A DNA stretch of 64,000 nt. It comes from Akkermansia muciniphila (GTDB taxonomy: Bacteria; Verrucomicrobiota; Verrucomicrobiia; Limisphaerales; BJHT01). Below the pieces are notes generated by a model. That model did not search any database. It was not told the DNA's origin and saw only the letters and a list, made by a program, of their open reading frames with translations. Below are positions 18,865 through 28,712 of this stretch, in pieces. The position numbers and the translations under genes were made by a program. Positions within the stretch are counted from its first letter, which is position 1. Every line of letters begins with the position of its first letter. The stretch spans positions 1-64,000 of the forward strand of contig CAMAUZ010000007.1 in assembly GCA_945861535.1 (NCBI GenBank). The letters run 5' to 3'.

Positions 18865-19013
18865 GTCCAGCGGAAGGCGACGAGGACTTCCTCCGTCGTC
18901 ATGGTTGCCACGCGACTCCCCGAGAAGTCCATGGTGGTGCGGATAATGATGATGTCGGCCCCGCCGGCGGACGCACTGGCGATTTGCATGGCGTCCTTGA
19001 AATCAGGCACGCC
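18861..19013 (-). pseudogene. Truncated PIN-domain toxin remnant
   Basis: On the minus strand a 50-codon frame bounded by an in-frame TGA upstream and TAG at 18861 reads GVPDFKDAMQIASA, then ADIIIIRTTMDFSGS, then TTEEVLVAFR. This matches the C-terminal third of VapC-like PIN ribonucleases (DxxDALQxA, then TRNxxDF, then TPEExL). The N-terminal part with the first catalytic aspartate is missing and no antitoxin is near. It abuts the palindrome at 18641-18864, which may have replaced the rest. Identification is from pattern memory. Confidence 0.6.
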
Positions 19014-19146
19014 GTGAACCCGTCAACCGGCTGCGTGGCGTGTGAATCCCCGTCGCTTCACCCCTTCCCGCCGCCCTTCCGCCCCGCCAAATCCCTCAAC
19101 CAGCGCGTGATTCTGTCGATACCTCGGGAGGAATCGTATTGCCGCC

Positions 19147-21336
19147 ATGCCTGTGTTGGGACCTCATGCCGTCGCCAGTCTGAAACAGCTTTCGGACTCG
19201 CTCCGCCGCGAACTCGCGTTCACCAAACCGGGTTCCGATGACGGCCTGCTGCCGCTCAATTTCCTCCTCGGCGAACTCGAGGAACTCGCCGCCGCCCAGC
19301 CGTTCCCCGCCGCATTCGCCGCCGCGCTCGCCACCCCCCGCCGCTGCCTCGACGCGCTCTTCGACCGCGGCGGATTGTTCGATCCCGACTCGATCACGCA
19401 GCTCCAAACCTGGCTCGCCTGGCTCCCTCAAGCCGTCGCGGCGATCGTTGCCGCCGCGCCGCTGCCGCCCTTCGCCAGCGCGCCCGCCACCGTGTCTGCC
19501 GCGAATGCCGAGGCCATCGCCGTCATTATCCCCGCCGCTCCCGTTACCTCCGCCGCGCCCGACACCGACGGTCTGCTCGTCCTCGACCCGACTCTTGATC
19601 CCGAGCTGCTCCGCGAATTCCTCAACGAATCCCAGGAACATCTCCAGCAGATCGAGCTCGGCATCCTCGCGCTGGAAAAAGACCCCGCCGACAACGCGAC
19701 GCTCAACGCCATTTTCCGCGCCTTTCACACGTTCAAAGGCGGCTCCGGTTTCCTCCACCTCACCCCGCTCAACCGTCTCGCGCACGAGCTCGAATCGCTC
19801 CTCGACCTCGCCCGCCAGAGCCGCCTCGCCATCACGCCCGCCGTCATCGAGCTGATCCTCGCCGGGGCCGACGCCACGCGGCAATTCCTCGCCGCCCTCG
19901 AGCAACGCCTGCAAATCCGCCCGCTCGCCGGCGAGATTCTCCTCCCCCTCGCCGCCCTCCTCGCCCGCGTCCGCGCCGCCGCGAGCACCGCCTCCGCTGA
20001 ACCCGCGCGCCACCCCACCACCGCATCCACAGTGCCCACCGCGCCCGCGCCTGCGCTCGCGTCCTCGCCCACGTCCGCCACCATTTCACCCGCTCCGGCA
20101 GCGGCTCCGACTGTTGTTGCGGCGGCGGCGGTCGCGGCCCCCGGCAGCCAGTTCCTCATCAAAGTCGAGACCCACAAACTCGACCACGTCGTGGACCTCG
20201 TCGGCGAACTCGTCATCGCCCAATCCCTCCTCGCGCAGCAGACCGATCCCGACGCGTGGGACAACACGCCCCTCGCCCGGCACGTCACGCAGCTCGGCCG
20301 CATCACCCACGAACTCCAGAAGGCCGCCCTCTCGCTCCGCATGGTCTCCGTCCGCGGCACCTTCTGGAAAATGAAACGCCTCGTCCGCGACCTCGCGCAA
20401 AAATCCGGCAAGGCCGCCGAACTCGCCACCGTCGGCGAAGACACCGAACTCGACCGCAGCCTCGTCGAGGAAATCGCCGACCCGCTGGTCCACATGATCC
20501 GCAACTCGGTCGATCACGGCATCGAACTCCCCGACCAGCGCGTGGCCGCCGGCAAGCCCCGCCACGGCACCATCACCCTCCGCGCCTTTCACCAGGGCGG
20601 CAGTGTCATCATCGAAATCCGCGACGACGGCGCGGGTCTCAATCGCGACCGCATCCGCGCCAAGGCCCTCGAAAAAAAACTTCTCGCCCCCGACGCCCGC
20701 CCCACCGACACCGAGCTGTTCAACTTCATCTTTGCCCCCGGATTCTCCACCGCCGAAACCGTCACCGACCTCTCCGGTCGCGGCGTCGGCATGGATGTCG
20801 TCCGCCGCAATCTGGAGAAACTCCGCGGCCGCATCGACATCGAGTCCCAGCCCGGCCGCGGCACCACCTTCACCATCACCTTGCCGCTGACACTCGCGGT
20901 GATCGACGGCCTCGTCTTCGGCGTCGGCGGCCAGCTCTTCATCCTGCCCACGCTCTCGTTTCGCGAATCTTTCCGCTACGATCCCGCGCTCATCTCGCAC
21001 CTCCACGGCTCCGGCGAAGTCGTCCACTGCCGCGGTCGCCTGCTTCCGCTCGTGCGCCTCGGCGAACACTTCGGCCACCCCGCCGCACCCGACCTCGACC
21101 GCGCCATCATCATCGCCGTCGAGGCCGACCAGCAGGTTTGCTGCTTCGTCATCGACCACCTCGCGCGCCGCCACGAACTCGTCATCAAAAGCCTCGGCGA
21201 ACTCTTCCGCCCCAACCCCGCCGTCTGCGGCGCGGCCATCCTCGGCGACGGCCGCGTCGGTCTGATCCTCGACGTGAATTATCTCGTGAAATGCCGCCCC
21301 GCTGCCCCGCCCCTCCCGCTCGCCTGCGCCGCATGA
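19147..21336 (+). CDS. Chemotaxis histidine kinase CheA
   Basis: A 729-residue CheA. An N-terminal region of about 150 residues with no recognised domain precedes the Hpt domain, with phospho-accepting histidine H194 in FHTFKGGSGF. An alanine/proline linker (275-335) stands where a CheY/CheB-binding P2 domain would be. Dimerisation helices follow (HKLDHVVDLVGELVIAQ), then the ATPase with N box HMIRNSVDHG (449-458), DDGAGLN and GRGVGMD, and a C-terminal CheW-like domain from about 585. It relays receptor state to a response regulator not encoded here. GGAGGAA lies about 13-20 bases before ATG 19147. cheW and an MCP gene follow after a repeat-filled gap. Confidence 0.93.
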   Translation: MPVLGPHAVASLKQLSDSLRRELAFTKPGSDDGLLPLNFLLGELEELAAAQPFPAAFAAALATPRRCLDALFDRGGLFDPDSITQLQTWLAWLPQAVAAIVAAAPLPPFASAPATVSAANAEAIAVIIPAAPVTSAAPDTDGLLVLDPTLDPELLREFLNESQEHLQQIELGILALEKDPADNATLNAIFRAFHTFKGGSGFLHLTPLNRLAHELESLLDLARQSRLAITPAVIELILAGADATRQFLAALEQRLQIRPLAGEILLPLAALLARVRAAASTASAEPARHPTTASTVPTAPAPALASSPTSATISPAPAAAPTVVAAAAVAAPGSQFLIKVETHKLDHVVDLVGELVIAQSLLAQQTDPDAWDNTPLARHVTQLGRITHELQKAALSLRMVSVRGTFWKMKRLVRDLAQKSGKAAELATVGEDTELDRSLVEEIADPLVHMIRNSVDHGIELPDQRVAAGKPRHGTITLRAFHQGGSVIIEIRDDGAGLNRDRIRAKALEKKLLAPDARPTDTELFNFIFAPGFSTAETVTDLSGRGVGMDVVRRNLEKLRGRIDIESQPGRGTTFTITLPLTLAVIDGLVFGVGGQLFILPTLSFRESFRYDPALISHLHGSGEVVHCRGRLLPLVRLGEHFGHPAAPDLDRAIIIAVEADQQVCCFVIDHLARRHELVIKSLGELFRPNPAVCGAAILGDGRVGLILDVNYLVKCRPAAPPLPLACAA

Positions 21337-21939
21337 AACCGCCGCTGAAAATGAAACCACGGATGCACACGGATGCACACGGATGGGGAAGTGGTGACAA
21401 CGCCCGCCTCACCCTGCCGCGCCGTTTCCGCTTAACCGTTTCTATTCAGTTGGAAAGGGAAACGAGACCACAGAGACACGATGAACACAGAGAAAATCCA
21501 GTATCTGCGTCCGTTCCAAATAGTCGCCATTCAGTGAAACCAAATCGGCCGACCAATCCTTGGTTTTCTCTGTACTACAACTCTGCAAAATCCTCGCGCG
21601 CCGCGACGATTTTTCCCGGAGCGCGGCTGTGTGCGCGGAGCACCAGCCGCAGCAGGTTGGCGGCACGGGAGGCGTCTGAATTCAATCTGCGCCCAAGACG
21701 TTTCGGGGCTGCTGCGGCTGGTCCTCGGTGGACACAGCCGCGCTCCTTGGGTTGCGGCTTCGCCGCCCTGTGTTCATCGTGTCTCTGTGGTCCCAAAAAA
21801 TCGGCTCGACGGTATAGCTACCGCTCCGCGCTTTGCCCGTTGCCACACATCCCCTCGTCTCCTCCCCAGCCGTGTCCATCCGTGTCCATCCGTGGTTCAA
21901 AATTCCCCTCCCCCGCTGCCGCCCCGTGAATCACCCCGC
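21337..21939. repeat. Repeat block between cheA and cheW
   Basis: No gene is seen. Bases 21355-21392 contain 'ccacggatgcacacggatgc' repeats, mirrored at 21869-21899. Bases 21467-21495 and 21768-21794 are an inverted pair of the 'acacgatgaacacag' family. Bases 21571-21612 (tactacaactctgcaaaatc...) recur at 51694-51735. The whole 600 bases forms a nested inverted structure splitting two genes normally adjacent. Confidence 0.75.
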
Positions 21940-22455
21940 ATGACCACCCGCTACCAAGATTCCCCGCCCGCCGACCTCGCCGCGCTCGCCGGCAAATACC
22001 TCACCTTTGCGCTCGGCGACGAATCCTTTGGCCTGCCCGTCAGCAAGGTGCAGGAAATCATCCGCCTCCCCGCCATCACACCCGTGCCCCGCATGCCCGC
22101 GCACATCCGCGGCGTCGCCAACCTCCGCGGCCGTGTCATTCCCGTCGTGGACCTCCGCATCCGCCTCGGCCTGCCCCCGCTTGCCCCCGCCCCGCGCACC
22201 TGCCTGATCGTCGTGCATCTGCGCCTGGCCACCGGCGGCCAGTCTTCTCTCGGCCTCACCGTCGATGCCGTCGAGGAAGTCCTCCTGTTCGGGGCCGCCG
22301 AGTTGACGCCTTCGCCCGGCCTCGACGACGCCAGCGCCCCCGCGCGCAGCCACATCCTCGCCCTCGCGCAATTTCGCGGCGCGGTGAAAACCCTGCTCAA
22401 CCTTGACTCGCTCATCCTCGGCGACACCCCCGCCGTCCATCCCGTCACCCGCTGA
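21940..22455 (+). CDS. Chemotaxis coupling protein CheW
   Basis: A 171-residue CheW that links receptors to CheA at the membrane array. The family pattern is plain: [21 protein letters not shown], then [20 protein letters not shown], then [10 protein letters not shown], and the VDAVEEVL segment. ATG 21940 gives a protein of usual length; the frame stays open upstream to 21631 but that part runs through repeats. It is 28 bases upstream of the MCP gene, so the two probably share a transcript. Confidence 0.92.
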   Translation: MTTRYQDSPPADLAALAGKYLTFALGDESFGLPVSKVQEIIRLPAITPVPRMPAHIRGVANLRGRVIPVVDLRIRLGLPPLAPAPRTCLIVVHLRLATGGQSSLGLTVDAVEEVLLFGAAELTPSPGLDDASAPARSHILALAQFRGAVKTLLNLDSLILGDTPAVHPVTR

Positions 22456-22483
22456 TCTCCCTGCTCCACCACCCCGGTTTGCC

Positions 22484-24196
22484 ATGAAAAAACTCACCCT
22501 CGGTCACCGCATCAAAGCCGGCTTCGGCGCGATCCTCGTCCTCATCATTTTGCTCGTTGTCGGCAACAGCCTCCTCGTCCAGCGCCTGCAGGAAAACGTC
22601 CGCCGCTCCGTCTCCGACACTGTGCCCACCATGGCCCTGCTCGAACGCATCGCCTGCTCGACCGCCGAGGTCCACACCGACGCCCTGCGCCACTTCATCG
22701 CCACCACGCCCGCGGAAAAAAAGGCGATTGCACAGCACGCCGCCGACTACACCGCGCGCGGCACCCAGTTCCGCACCGAGGTCGAAGCCCGCCTCACCGG
22801 CGATGCCCTCAGCGCCTTCCGCCGCGACATGGAAATCCGCGACCGCTACCTCCGCCTCCTTCCCGCCTTCCTCGAACTCAGCAACGCCGGTCAAAGCCCC
22901 GAAGCCCTCGCCCACCTGCACACCGCCCTCGCCCCCGCCTACCTCCGCTACGACGAACTCCGCCCCAGCCTCACCCGTTTCAATCAGGAACTCGCCGCCG
23001 AAGTCACCCGCGAAACCCAGTTCGCCGTCGCCCATTACGAACTCATGGGCGCGGGCGTCGGCCTCGTCGCGCTCATCGCCGGCTTCGTCCTGAGCTGGCT
23101 CGTCACCCGCTCGCTCAACGGCGTCCTCTCGCAGGTCGCCAACTCGCTCGACGACCGCTCCGCCCAAGTCGCCGCCGCCGCCAGCCAGATTTCCTCCGCC
23201 AGCCAGATGCTCGCCGAAGGTGCGAGCCAGCAGGCCACCTCCCTCCAGCAAACCACCGCCTCGCTTGAGGAAATGGCCGGCCGCGTCCAGAGCAACACCG
23301 AGAGCGCCCAAGCCTCCAAGGAACTCGCCAGCCAGACCCGCGTCGCCGCCGAGACCGGCGCCGGCAACCTCCAGCAAATGGGCCACGCCATCGGCTCTAT
23401 CAAAGTCTCCGGCGCGGAAATGCGCGCCGCCATGGACGCCATCCAGACCGCCTCCAGCGACATCTCCAAGATCGTCAAGTCCATCGACGAAATCGCCTTC
23501 CAAACCAAAATCCTCGCCCTCAACGCCGCCGTCGAAGCCGCCCGCGCCGGCGAGGCCGGCCAGGGCTTCGCCGTCGTCGCCGACGAAGTCCGCTCCCTCG
23601 CCCAGCGCTGCGCCGAAGCCGCCAAGGAAACCTCCGAAAAAATCGAAGACTCCGCCCGCAAGAGCCGCCAGGGCGCCGAAGTCACCCAGAAGGTCAACCG
23701 CCACCTCGACGAACTCGAAAGCCGCGCCCGCGAACTCGAATCGAGCATCCAGGCCATCGTCAGCCGCGCCCGCCAGGTCGATCACGTCATCGGCCAGATC
23801 GCCACCGCCTCGCAGGAACAAAACGCCGGCATCAAACGCATCCAGACCAACGTCCGCCAGATCGACTCCGTCACCCAGGCCAACGCCGCCGGCTCCGAAC
23901 AAAACTTCAGCGCCGCCGAAGAACTCAACTCCCAGGCCGTCGCCCTCAAGCAATCCGTCGCCGACCTCCTCGCCCTCATCAACGGCGCGCCCGCCGCCCT
24001 CACCCACCGCGCCCCGGCCCCCGCCCCGCGTGCTCTCCGCACCTCCGTCAACGCCTTTGCCCCGCAGGCCACCGCCCGCGAAATCCTCGCCGCCACCCCG
24101 CGCCCTGCGCCCCGCAGCGCGCCCGGGTCGAGCCACGACCACGAAGCCTCCCTTGCCACCGCCGCGCACGTCAAAAACGACCCGCTGGATTTCTAA
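22484..24196 (+). CDS. Methyl-accepting chemotaxis protein
   Basis: A 570-residue receptor. Transmembrane helices at about 13-32 and 188-207 flank a helical periplasmic domain of about 155 residues (four-helix-bundle MCP type). The cytoplasmic part begins almost directly after TM2 with no obvious HAMP domain. The conserved hairpin tip ([20 protein letters not shown], then [20 protein letters not shown], 333-373) contacts CheA and CheW. The C terminus is an alanine/proline tail ending DPLDF without a methyltransferase-docking pentapeptide. With CheA and CheW it forms a signalling core. The ligand is unknown. Confidence 0.92.
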   Translation: MKKLTLGHRIKAGFGAILVLIILLVVGNSLLVQRLQENVRRSVSDTVPTMALLERIACSTAEVHTDALRHFIATTPAEKKAIAQHAADYTARGTQFRTEVEARLTGDALSAFRRDMEIRDRYLRLLPAFLELSNAGQSPEALAHLHTALAPAYLRYDELRPSLTRFNQELAAEVTRETQFAVAHYELMGAGVGLVALIAGFVLSWLVTRSLNGVLSQVANSLDDRSAQVAAAASQISSASQMLAEGASQQATSLQQTTASLEEMAGRVQSNTESAQASKELASQTRVAAETGAGNLQQMGHAIGSIKVSGAEMRAAMDAIQTASSDISKIVKSIDEIAFQTKILALNAAVEAARAGEAGQGFAVVADEVRSLAQRCAEAAKETSEKIEDSARKSRQGAEVTQKVNRHLDELESRARELESSIQAIVSRARQVDHVIGQIATASQEQNAGIKRIQTNVRQIDSVTQANAAGSEQNFSAAEELNSQAVALKQSVADLLALINGAPAALTHRAPAPAPRALRTSVNAFAPQATAREILAATPRPAPRSAPGSSHDHEASLATAAHVKNDPLDF

Positions 24197-24609
24197 ACCG
24201 GAAGCGGGAATCCGGCGAAGCCTGATCCACCGGGGAGCGCACGCGGCCCGCGTGCAGATTTGAGCGGCCCGCCCAAATCTACGTTCCCCATTCAACCTCC
24301 CGCAGCGACGCCCACTCGCCGATTCACCGCGATCCCAGTCCTTCTCCCCGTCTGCGGCCACCCTGAATCTGCGGGAAACTTTCGCCCGCAATCCGTCCCT
24401 CCCATTCCCTTGCCCCAAATTCCCCTGCCCAACTCGGCCATGCTCACCCGCGGCTCCGTCCCACGCCGCGAACCACCCCCCGATGTACCTCCACTCCAAC
24501 CGCGCGGCCGCCGTGCGCCGGATGTCGCCAATCTTCCGCGCTCCCTTCCCCCTTGAGCCTCCGCCCCGCGCTGCCTAATCTCCGGCCACTCCAAACCTCC
24601 CCGATCACC
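24197..24609. repeat. Gap with repeat phrases
   Basis: No gene is seen. Bases 24233-24292 are the palindromic block also at 841-898. Bases 24357-24390 (cctgaatctgcgggaaa) match one arm at 59880-59911. Bases 24398-24432 are the third copy of the C-rich phrase at 255 and 7327. The stretch separates the MCP and LysR-type genes. Confidence 0.65.
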
Positions 24610-25494
24610 ATGAACATCCATCACCTCGAACTTTTCTACTACGTCGCCCGCTTCGGCGGCATCAGCGAGGCCGTGCGCAACATGCCCTACGGCATCCAGC
24701 AACCCGCCGTCAGCGGCCAGATTCTCCAGCTCGAGGAATCCCTCGGCACCAGCCTGTTTCAGCGCCGCCCGTTTCTCCTCACGCCCCAGGGCGAGGAACT
24801 CTTCCAGTTCATCAAACCCTTCTTCGCCAACCTTGAGACCGTCGCCGGGAAACTCCGCGGCGGCGTCGAGCAACACATCCGCATCGGCGCATCCGAGATC
24901 ATCCTCCGCGACCACCTGCCCGGCGTCCTGCAAGTCGTCCGCAAACAATTTCCCAAACTCAAAGTCACCCTGCGCGAGGGCTACCATCCGCAGTTGGAAT
25001 CCTGGCTGGCCGCGCAGGAGCTCGACGTCGCCATCACCCTGCTCGACGGCAAACCGCCCGCCGGCGTGAAACAAATCCCGCTCGTCTCGCTCCCGCTCGT
25101 GCTCCTCGTCGAACTGCGCAGCCCCGTGAAATCCGCCGCCGAATTGTGGCGTCGCGACCGCCTCGACGCCGCCCTCATCAGCCTCCCCACCAACGAGGCC
25201 ATCTACAAAAACTTCCAACTCGGGCTGGGCAAACTCGGCGTGGACTGGTTCACCGCCATCGAAGTCAGCACCGTCGAACTCGTCGAGACCTACGTCGCCA
25301 ACGGCTACGGCATCGGTCTCTCCGTGCAGCTCCCGCAGTTCCGCCACTCCGACAAAGTCCGCGTCCTCCCCCTGCCCGCGGACCCCTTCGCGCCCGTCAC
25401 CATCGGCGCGCTCTGGCAGGGCCGCCCGAACCCGCTCAACCAGGCCCTCCTCCAAACCCTCCAAAAAGCCGCCGCTGCGGTGAAGGCGCCGTAG
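24610..25494 (+). CDS. LysR-type transcriptional regulator
   Basis: A 294-residue LysR-family regulator. The N-terminal winged helix-turn-helix reads LELFYYVARFGGISEAVRN and QQPAVSGQILQLEESLGTSL, then FQRRPFLLTPQGEEL. The rest is the two-lobed effector-binding domain (GASEIILRDHLPGVL; ELDVAITLLDG; GYGIGLSVQLP). The helix-turn-helix carries a small insertion (NMPYGI) relative to the standard LxxSQPAVS. There is no divergently transcribed target next to it, which is unusual for the family. The downstream gene is 387 bases away across a repeat, so its regulon cannot be read. Confidence 0.85.
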   Translation: MNIHHLELFYYVARFGGISEAVRNMPYGIQQPAVSGQILQLEESLGTSLFQRRPFLLTPQGEELFQFIKPFFANLETVAGKLRGGVEQHIRIGASEIILRDHLPGVLQVVRKQFPKLKVTLREGYHPQLESWLAAQELDVAITLLDGKPPAGVKQIPLVSLPLVLLVELRSPVKSAAELWRRDRLDAALISLPTNEAIYKNFQLGLGKLGVDWFTAIEVSTVELVETYVANGYGIGLSVQLPQFRHSDKVRVLPLPADPFAPVTIGALWQGRPNPLNQALLQTLQKAAAAVKAP

Positions 25495-25567
25495 CTCCGG
25501 GCGCGCCCGCTGCCACCGCGACCACGCGCCGACTGCCCGGCATCGGCGCAAACAGCCACCAGTCATC

Positions 25568-25684
25568 ACCACTAACCGGCACTAACCGACACTAATAAAT
25601 ACAAGCTGCGACATCGCTTCCCCGGTCAGTTGTACCTGTTCCCATTAGTGCCAGTTAGTGCCGGTTAGTGCCGGTTAGTGGTTT
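25568..25684. repeat. TTAGTGCC inverted repeat, copy 2
   Basis: Left arm 25568-25596 and right arm 25644-25684 are built from the same 10-base units as copy 1. The right arm has one extra ccggttagtg unit, showing unit-level expansion. The loop is unrelated to those of the other copies. The remaining gap to 25881 holds no gene; it includes a tandem tcgtgtcttt doublet near 25779. Confidence 0.9.
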
Positions 25685-25881
25685 CCATCCTCCGTCCCAA
25701 GCCACACTCACCACCCGGAGCGACATCTCCGAATAACTCACTCCTGACGACCACCCTGTTTCCCTTCCCTCTTTTCTCGTGTCTTTCGTGTCTTTCGAGG
25801 CGCATCTCCCCGCCCCCGGTTTTACATTCTTTTTACACTCTCCTTATTTCCACCCGGACAGTTTCGGCTAAGATCGCGTCC

Positions 25882-27474
25882 ATGAAAACTCACCAGACAC
25901 GAAAACATCTTATCACCACCTGCACCTGCATCGCCCTCGCCCTCCTGGCCGGTGCCAACCTCCCGGCCGCTGACGTCAACCCGGCCGGCTCACCCGACCC
26001 TGAGAACCCGCATCTCTGGAAGCCGAAAGTGACCAGCATGGCCGTGTTCAAAAATGGACTGGGCTTCTTCCTGCGCGAAGGACCAGTCACCCTGCGCGAC
26101 GGCTGGTGCGTGGCCGGCGAGGTGCCCCCCGCCCACTTCGGAACCCTCGCCATCTATTCCCACGACAAGGATGAAGTCGTGGATGTCATCGGCTCCGGCC
26201 CGGGAGAAATCGTCGAGTTCGACGGCACCGATGCACCGAAAGACCCCGCCAGCAAACGCTCCCGCCTCGAACTCAGCCGCTATCTCAAACTCCAACTGAC
26301 CTACACCCACAAAGACACCGAACGCACCGCAGCCGGCAAACTGATCTCAATAGGTCTTGAGTTTGTAGTCTTGGAGAGTGACGGACAGAGCTACGCAGTC
26401 CCGCTCGAAGGGATAAGGAAAATGCAGATACTCGAGCGTCCCGTGCGCGTTCATGTGGCCGGGAGCGGCCCCCAGCCACCCGCCAAGACCACCCTCGGCA
26501 TGGCCTACCTGCGCAAAGGTGTCACTTGGATTCCCGAATACACCCTCAAAGTCTTGGATGACACGAATGCCGAACTAACCCTGCGCGGGACACTCATCAA
26601 CGAAGCCGAAGACCTGATCCATTGCGACGTGAATTTCGTGGTGGGCGTGCCGCATTTCCTGCACACCGATTACCTCGCGCCGGTGGCCGTCGGGCAGGCC
26701 ATCCGCACCATCGGTGCCGCCGTCGCACCGCGGGAAGTCATGACCCAGATGATGAACCGCGCCGCCCTCGCCAACGACACCACGGTGGGCGTGGTGGACC
26801 GCCCCGTCGGCGGACCCGGCCGAGACGTGCGCGACGTACTCGGCAACCTGCCCCAGATGGAAGGAGCCGGCGCCGCGGATTTCACCGTCTATACCAAGAA
26901 AGACCTCACCGTGCGGCGCGGGGAGAAAGCCATTGTAACTCTGTTCGTGAAGAAGATTAAATACTCGCACCTCTACCGCTGGCCTGCCCCGGAGCCGCTC
27001 CAGCATTTCCTTGTCCTGCACAATCAGACCGATACCGCCTGGACCACCGGCCCTTGTCTCGCCGTCAGTCAGGGCAGCCCGCTGAGCGAAGACCTCTTGA
27101 AATACGTACCCAAGGGAGGTCAGGGCGAACTGCCCGTCACCACCGCCATCAATGTCGCCCAGGACCAAAAAGAATCCGAGGTGGACCGCAAGCTCAAAGC
27201 CCACGAACCATCCCATCAATTCTTCGTGGACCTCGTCACCCTCGAGGGCGAACTCAAGATGCGTAACTTCGAGAAAACCGCCATCACCGTGATCGTCACC
27301 GCCCCCGTCGCCGGCAAACCCCTCTCCGCCTCCCACGACGGCCTAGTCAGTCTGAAAACCACCAAACTTCAACTCCTCGAACGCGCCGGCACCGTGCAAT
27401 GGAAACTGAAACTCGAACCCGGCGAGACCAAAGCCGTGACCTATCGCTACGAACGCTACGTGCCCTCGCGATAG
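25882..27474 (+). CDS. Secreted DUF4139-like protein
   Basis: A 530-residue protein with a signal peptide (CTCIALALLAGANLPAA). The body matches the general plan of DUF4139 proteins: an N-terminal domain starting with VTSMAVFKNGLGFFLREG, then the conserved block KTTLGMAYLRKGVTWIPEYT and LRGTLINEAEDLIHCDV, and a C-terminal beta domain (GETKAVTYRYERYVPS). The family's function is not established; MuiA-like members are linked to mucoidy in Streptomyces-type annotations. The frame extends upstream to 25678 but ATG 25882 directly precedes the signal peptide. It stands alone ahead of the low-GC cassette. Confidence 0.7.
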   Translation: MKTHQTRKHLITTCTCIALALLAGANLPAADVNPAGSPDPENPHLWKPKVTSMAVFKNGLGFFLREGPVTLRDGWCVAGEVPPAHFGTLAIYSHDKDEVVDVIGSGPGEIVEFDGTDAPKDPASKRSRLELSRYLKLQLTYTHKDTERTAAGKLISIGLEFVVLESDGQSYAVPLEGIRKMQILERPVRVHVAGSGPQPPAKTTLGMAYLRKGVTWIPEYTLKVLDDTNAELTLRGTLINEAEDLIHCDVNFVVGVPHFLHTDYLAPVAVGQAIRTIGAAVAPREVMTQMMNRAALANDTTVGVVDRPVGGPGRDVRDVLGNLPQMEGAGAADFTVYTKKDLTVRRGEKAIVTLFVKKIKYSHLYRWPAPEPLQHFLVLHNQTDTAWTTGPCLAVSQGSPLSEDLLKYVPKGGQGELPVTTAINVAQDQKESEVDRKLKAHEPSHQFFVDLVTLEGELKMRNFEKTAITVIVTAPVAGKPLSASHDGLVSLKTTKLQLLERAGTVQWKLKLEPGETKAVTYRYERYVPSR

Positions 27475-27642
27475 ACCACTTACCCTGGGCATTAGAACAG
27501 GGTTGGTCCTGCCAGTCAGTCCTGGCGCAATCCTCGCGCAAGATGTGGAAAAACTGCCGACGGTCGCCGGCAGCCGGGAAAATGAGTTCGCGCCTACCAA
27601 TGCCCGCTCTCGGCGTAAACCGGTTGGCCGGCGATTTGACAG

Positions 27643-28557
27643 ATGGTGCTCGACTCTGATACAACCTCGCCAGTGCCTCCAACTACCCTCTACTACAGCG
27701 ATAAGTTTATTCTCGCCAAGGAAGGTTTTGATACGACGCGCAAAGCTGGGTGGATTGCGGATTCGCTTGCCAAGCGCCCCATCCCCAATGTCCGCATCGG
27801 AACCCCAAGCCCGGTCACGGAAGCCGAGGTGCTGCGCGTCCATTCGCCAGCCTATCTCGCCGCCCTTCGTACGGGCGAGCCGCTTGCCACGGCCACTTCG
27901 TCCACGCTGGCATGGGACTCGGGAACTCTCACCATGGCGCTGCATGTCTGCGGCGGCGTGCTCGCAGCGGGCAAGGCCGCTCTGCGCGACGGGGTGAGCG
28001 GAACGCTGGCGAGCGGGCTGCACCATGCGAAGCGAGACCGGGGCGCAGGATTTTGCACCCTCAACGGCCTGGCCATCGCTGCGCATACCCTGGCCGATGT
28101 CACCCACGGTCACATCCTGATCCTCGACCTGGACGCCCACTGCGGCGGCGGCACGCATTCCCTGATCCAGGCTCATCCGCGTCTCTGGCAACTGGATGTC
28201 AGCGTTTCGCCCTACGACGATTACCAGCCGGGCCAACGATGCGTTAAAGAAATAGTCACCGAAGCCAAGGAGTATCTCAAAACGGTTGGCCGCTGCCTGC
28301 AATGGGCGGAAGCCGAGTGGCCGGAATTCGCCTTGTGTCTCTATAACGCCGGCATGGATGTGCACCAGATCGGTGGACTCCGCGGCATGGATGATTTCCT
28401 GATTACTCTGCGCGAAGAGATGGTGTTTCAATGGTGTCGGGAGCGGGGAATTCCTGTGGCTTACGCGATGGCGGGCGGCTACACGGGTGGTAAGATGACG
28501 CGCAAGCGACTCGTTGACTTGCATCGTCTGACAATATCAGCCGCGGCAACGCAATGA
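27643..28557 (+). CDS. HDAC-like zinc deacetylase
   Basis: A 304-residue member of the arginase/deacetylase fold, class II HDAC-like. The general-base histidine pair is H127-H128 (GLHHAKRDRGAGFCTLNG). Zinc ligands are expected at D164 and H166 (LDLDAHCGGGT, against the usual LDxDxHHGDGT) and D239 (NAGMDVH). The transition-state tyrosine fits Y280 in AGGY. The histidine-to-cysteine and Asp-to-Gly changes after H166 are noteworthy. Substrates of bacterial members include acetylated polyamines, small molecules and protein lysines; none can be chosen here. It is the first gene of a cassette with SbcD- and SbcC-like genes, 155 bases upstream of the nuclease. The start is tentative. Confidence 0.8.
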   Translation: MVLDSDTTSPVPPTTLYYSDKFILAKEGFDTTRKAGWIADSLAKRPIPNVRIGTPSPVTEAEVLRVHSPAYLAALRTGEPLATATSSTLAWDSGTLTMALHVCGGVLAAGKAALRDGVSGTLASGLHHAKRDRGAGFCTLNGLAIAAHTLADVTHGHILILDLDAHCGGGTHSLIQAHPRLWQLDVSVSPYDDYQPGQRCVKEIVTEAKEYLKTVGRCLQWAEAEWPEFALCLYNAGMDVHQIGGLRGMDDFLITLREEMVFQWCRERGIPVAYAMAGGYTGGKMTRKRLVDLHRLTISAAATQ

Positions 28558-28712
28558 AATCATGCTTCCCTGCAGAACGACCTGGTTCCCGCACCACCCC
28601 TTACCTTTGGAAAGCGATCCACACTCCGGCGAACCCGCCGATCTCGGCAACTTGCGTCAACTAACCACAGTACCCAGCGCGCGCTCAGGCAGACATAGTC
28701 ACCCATGAAATT

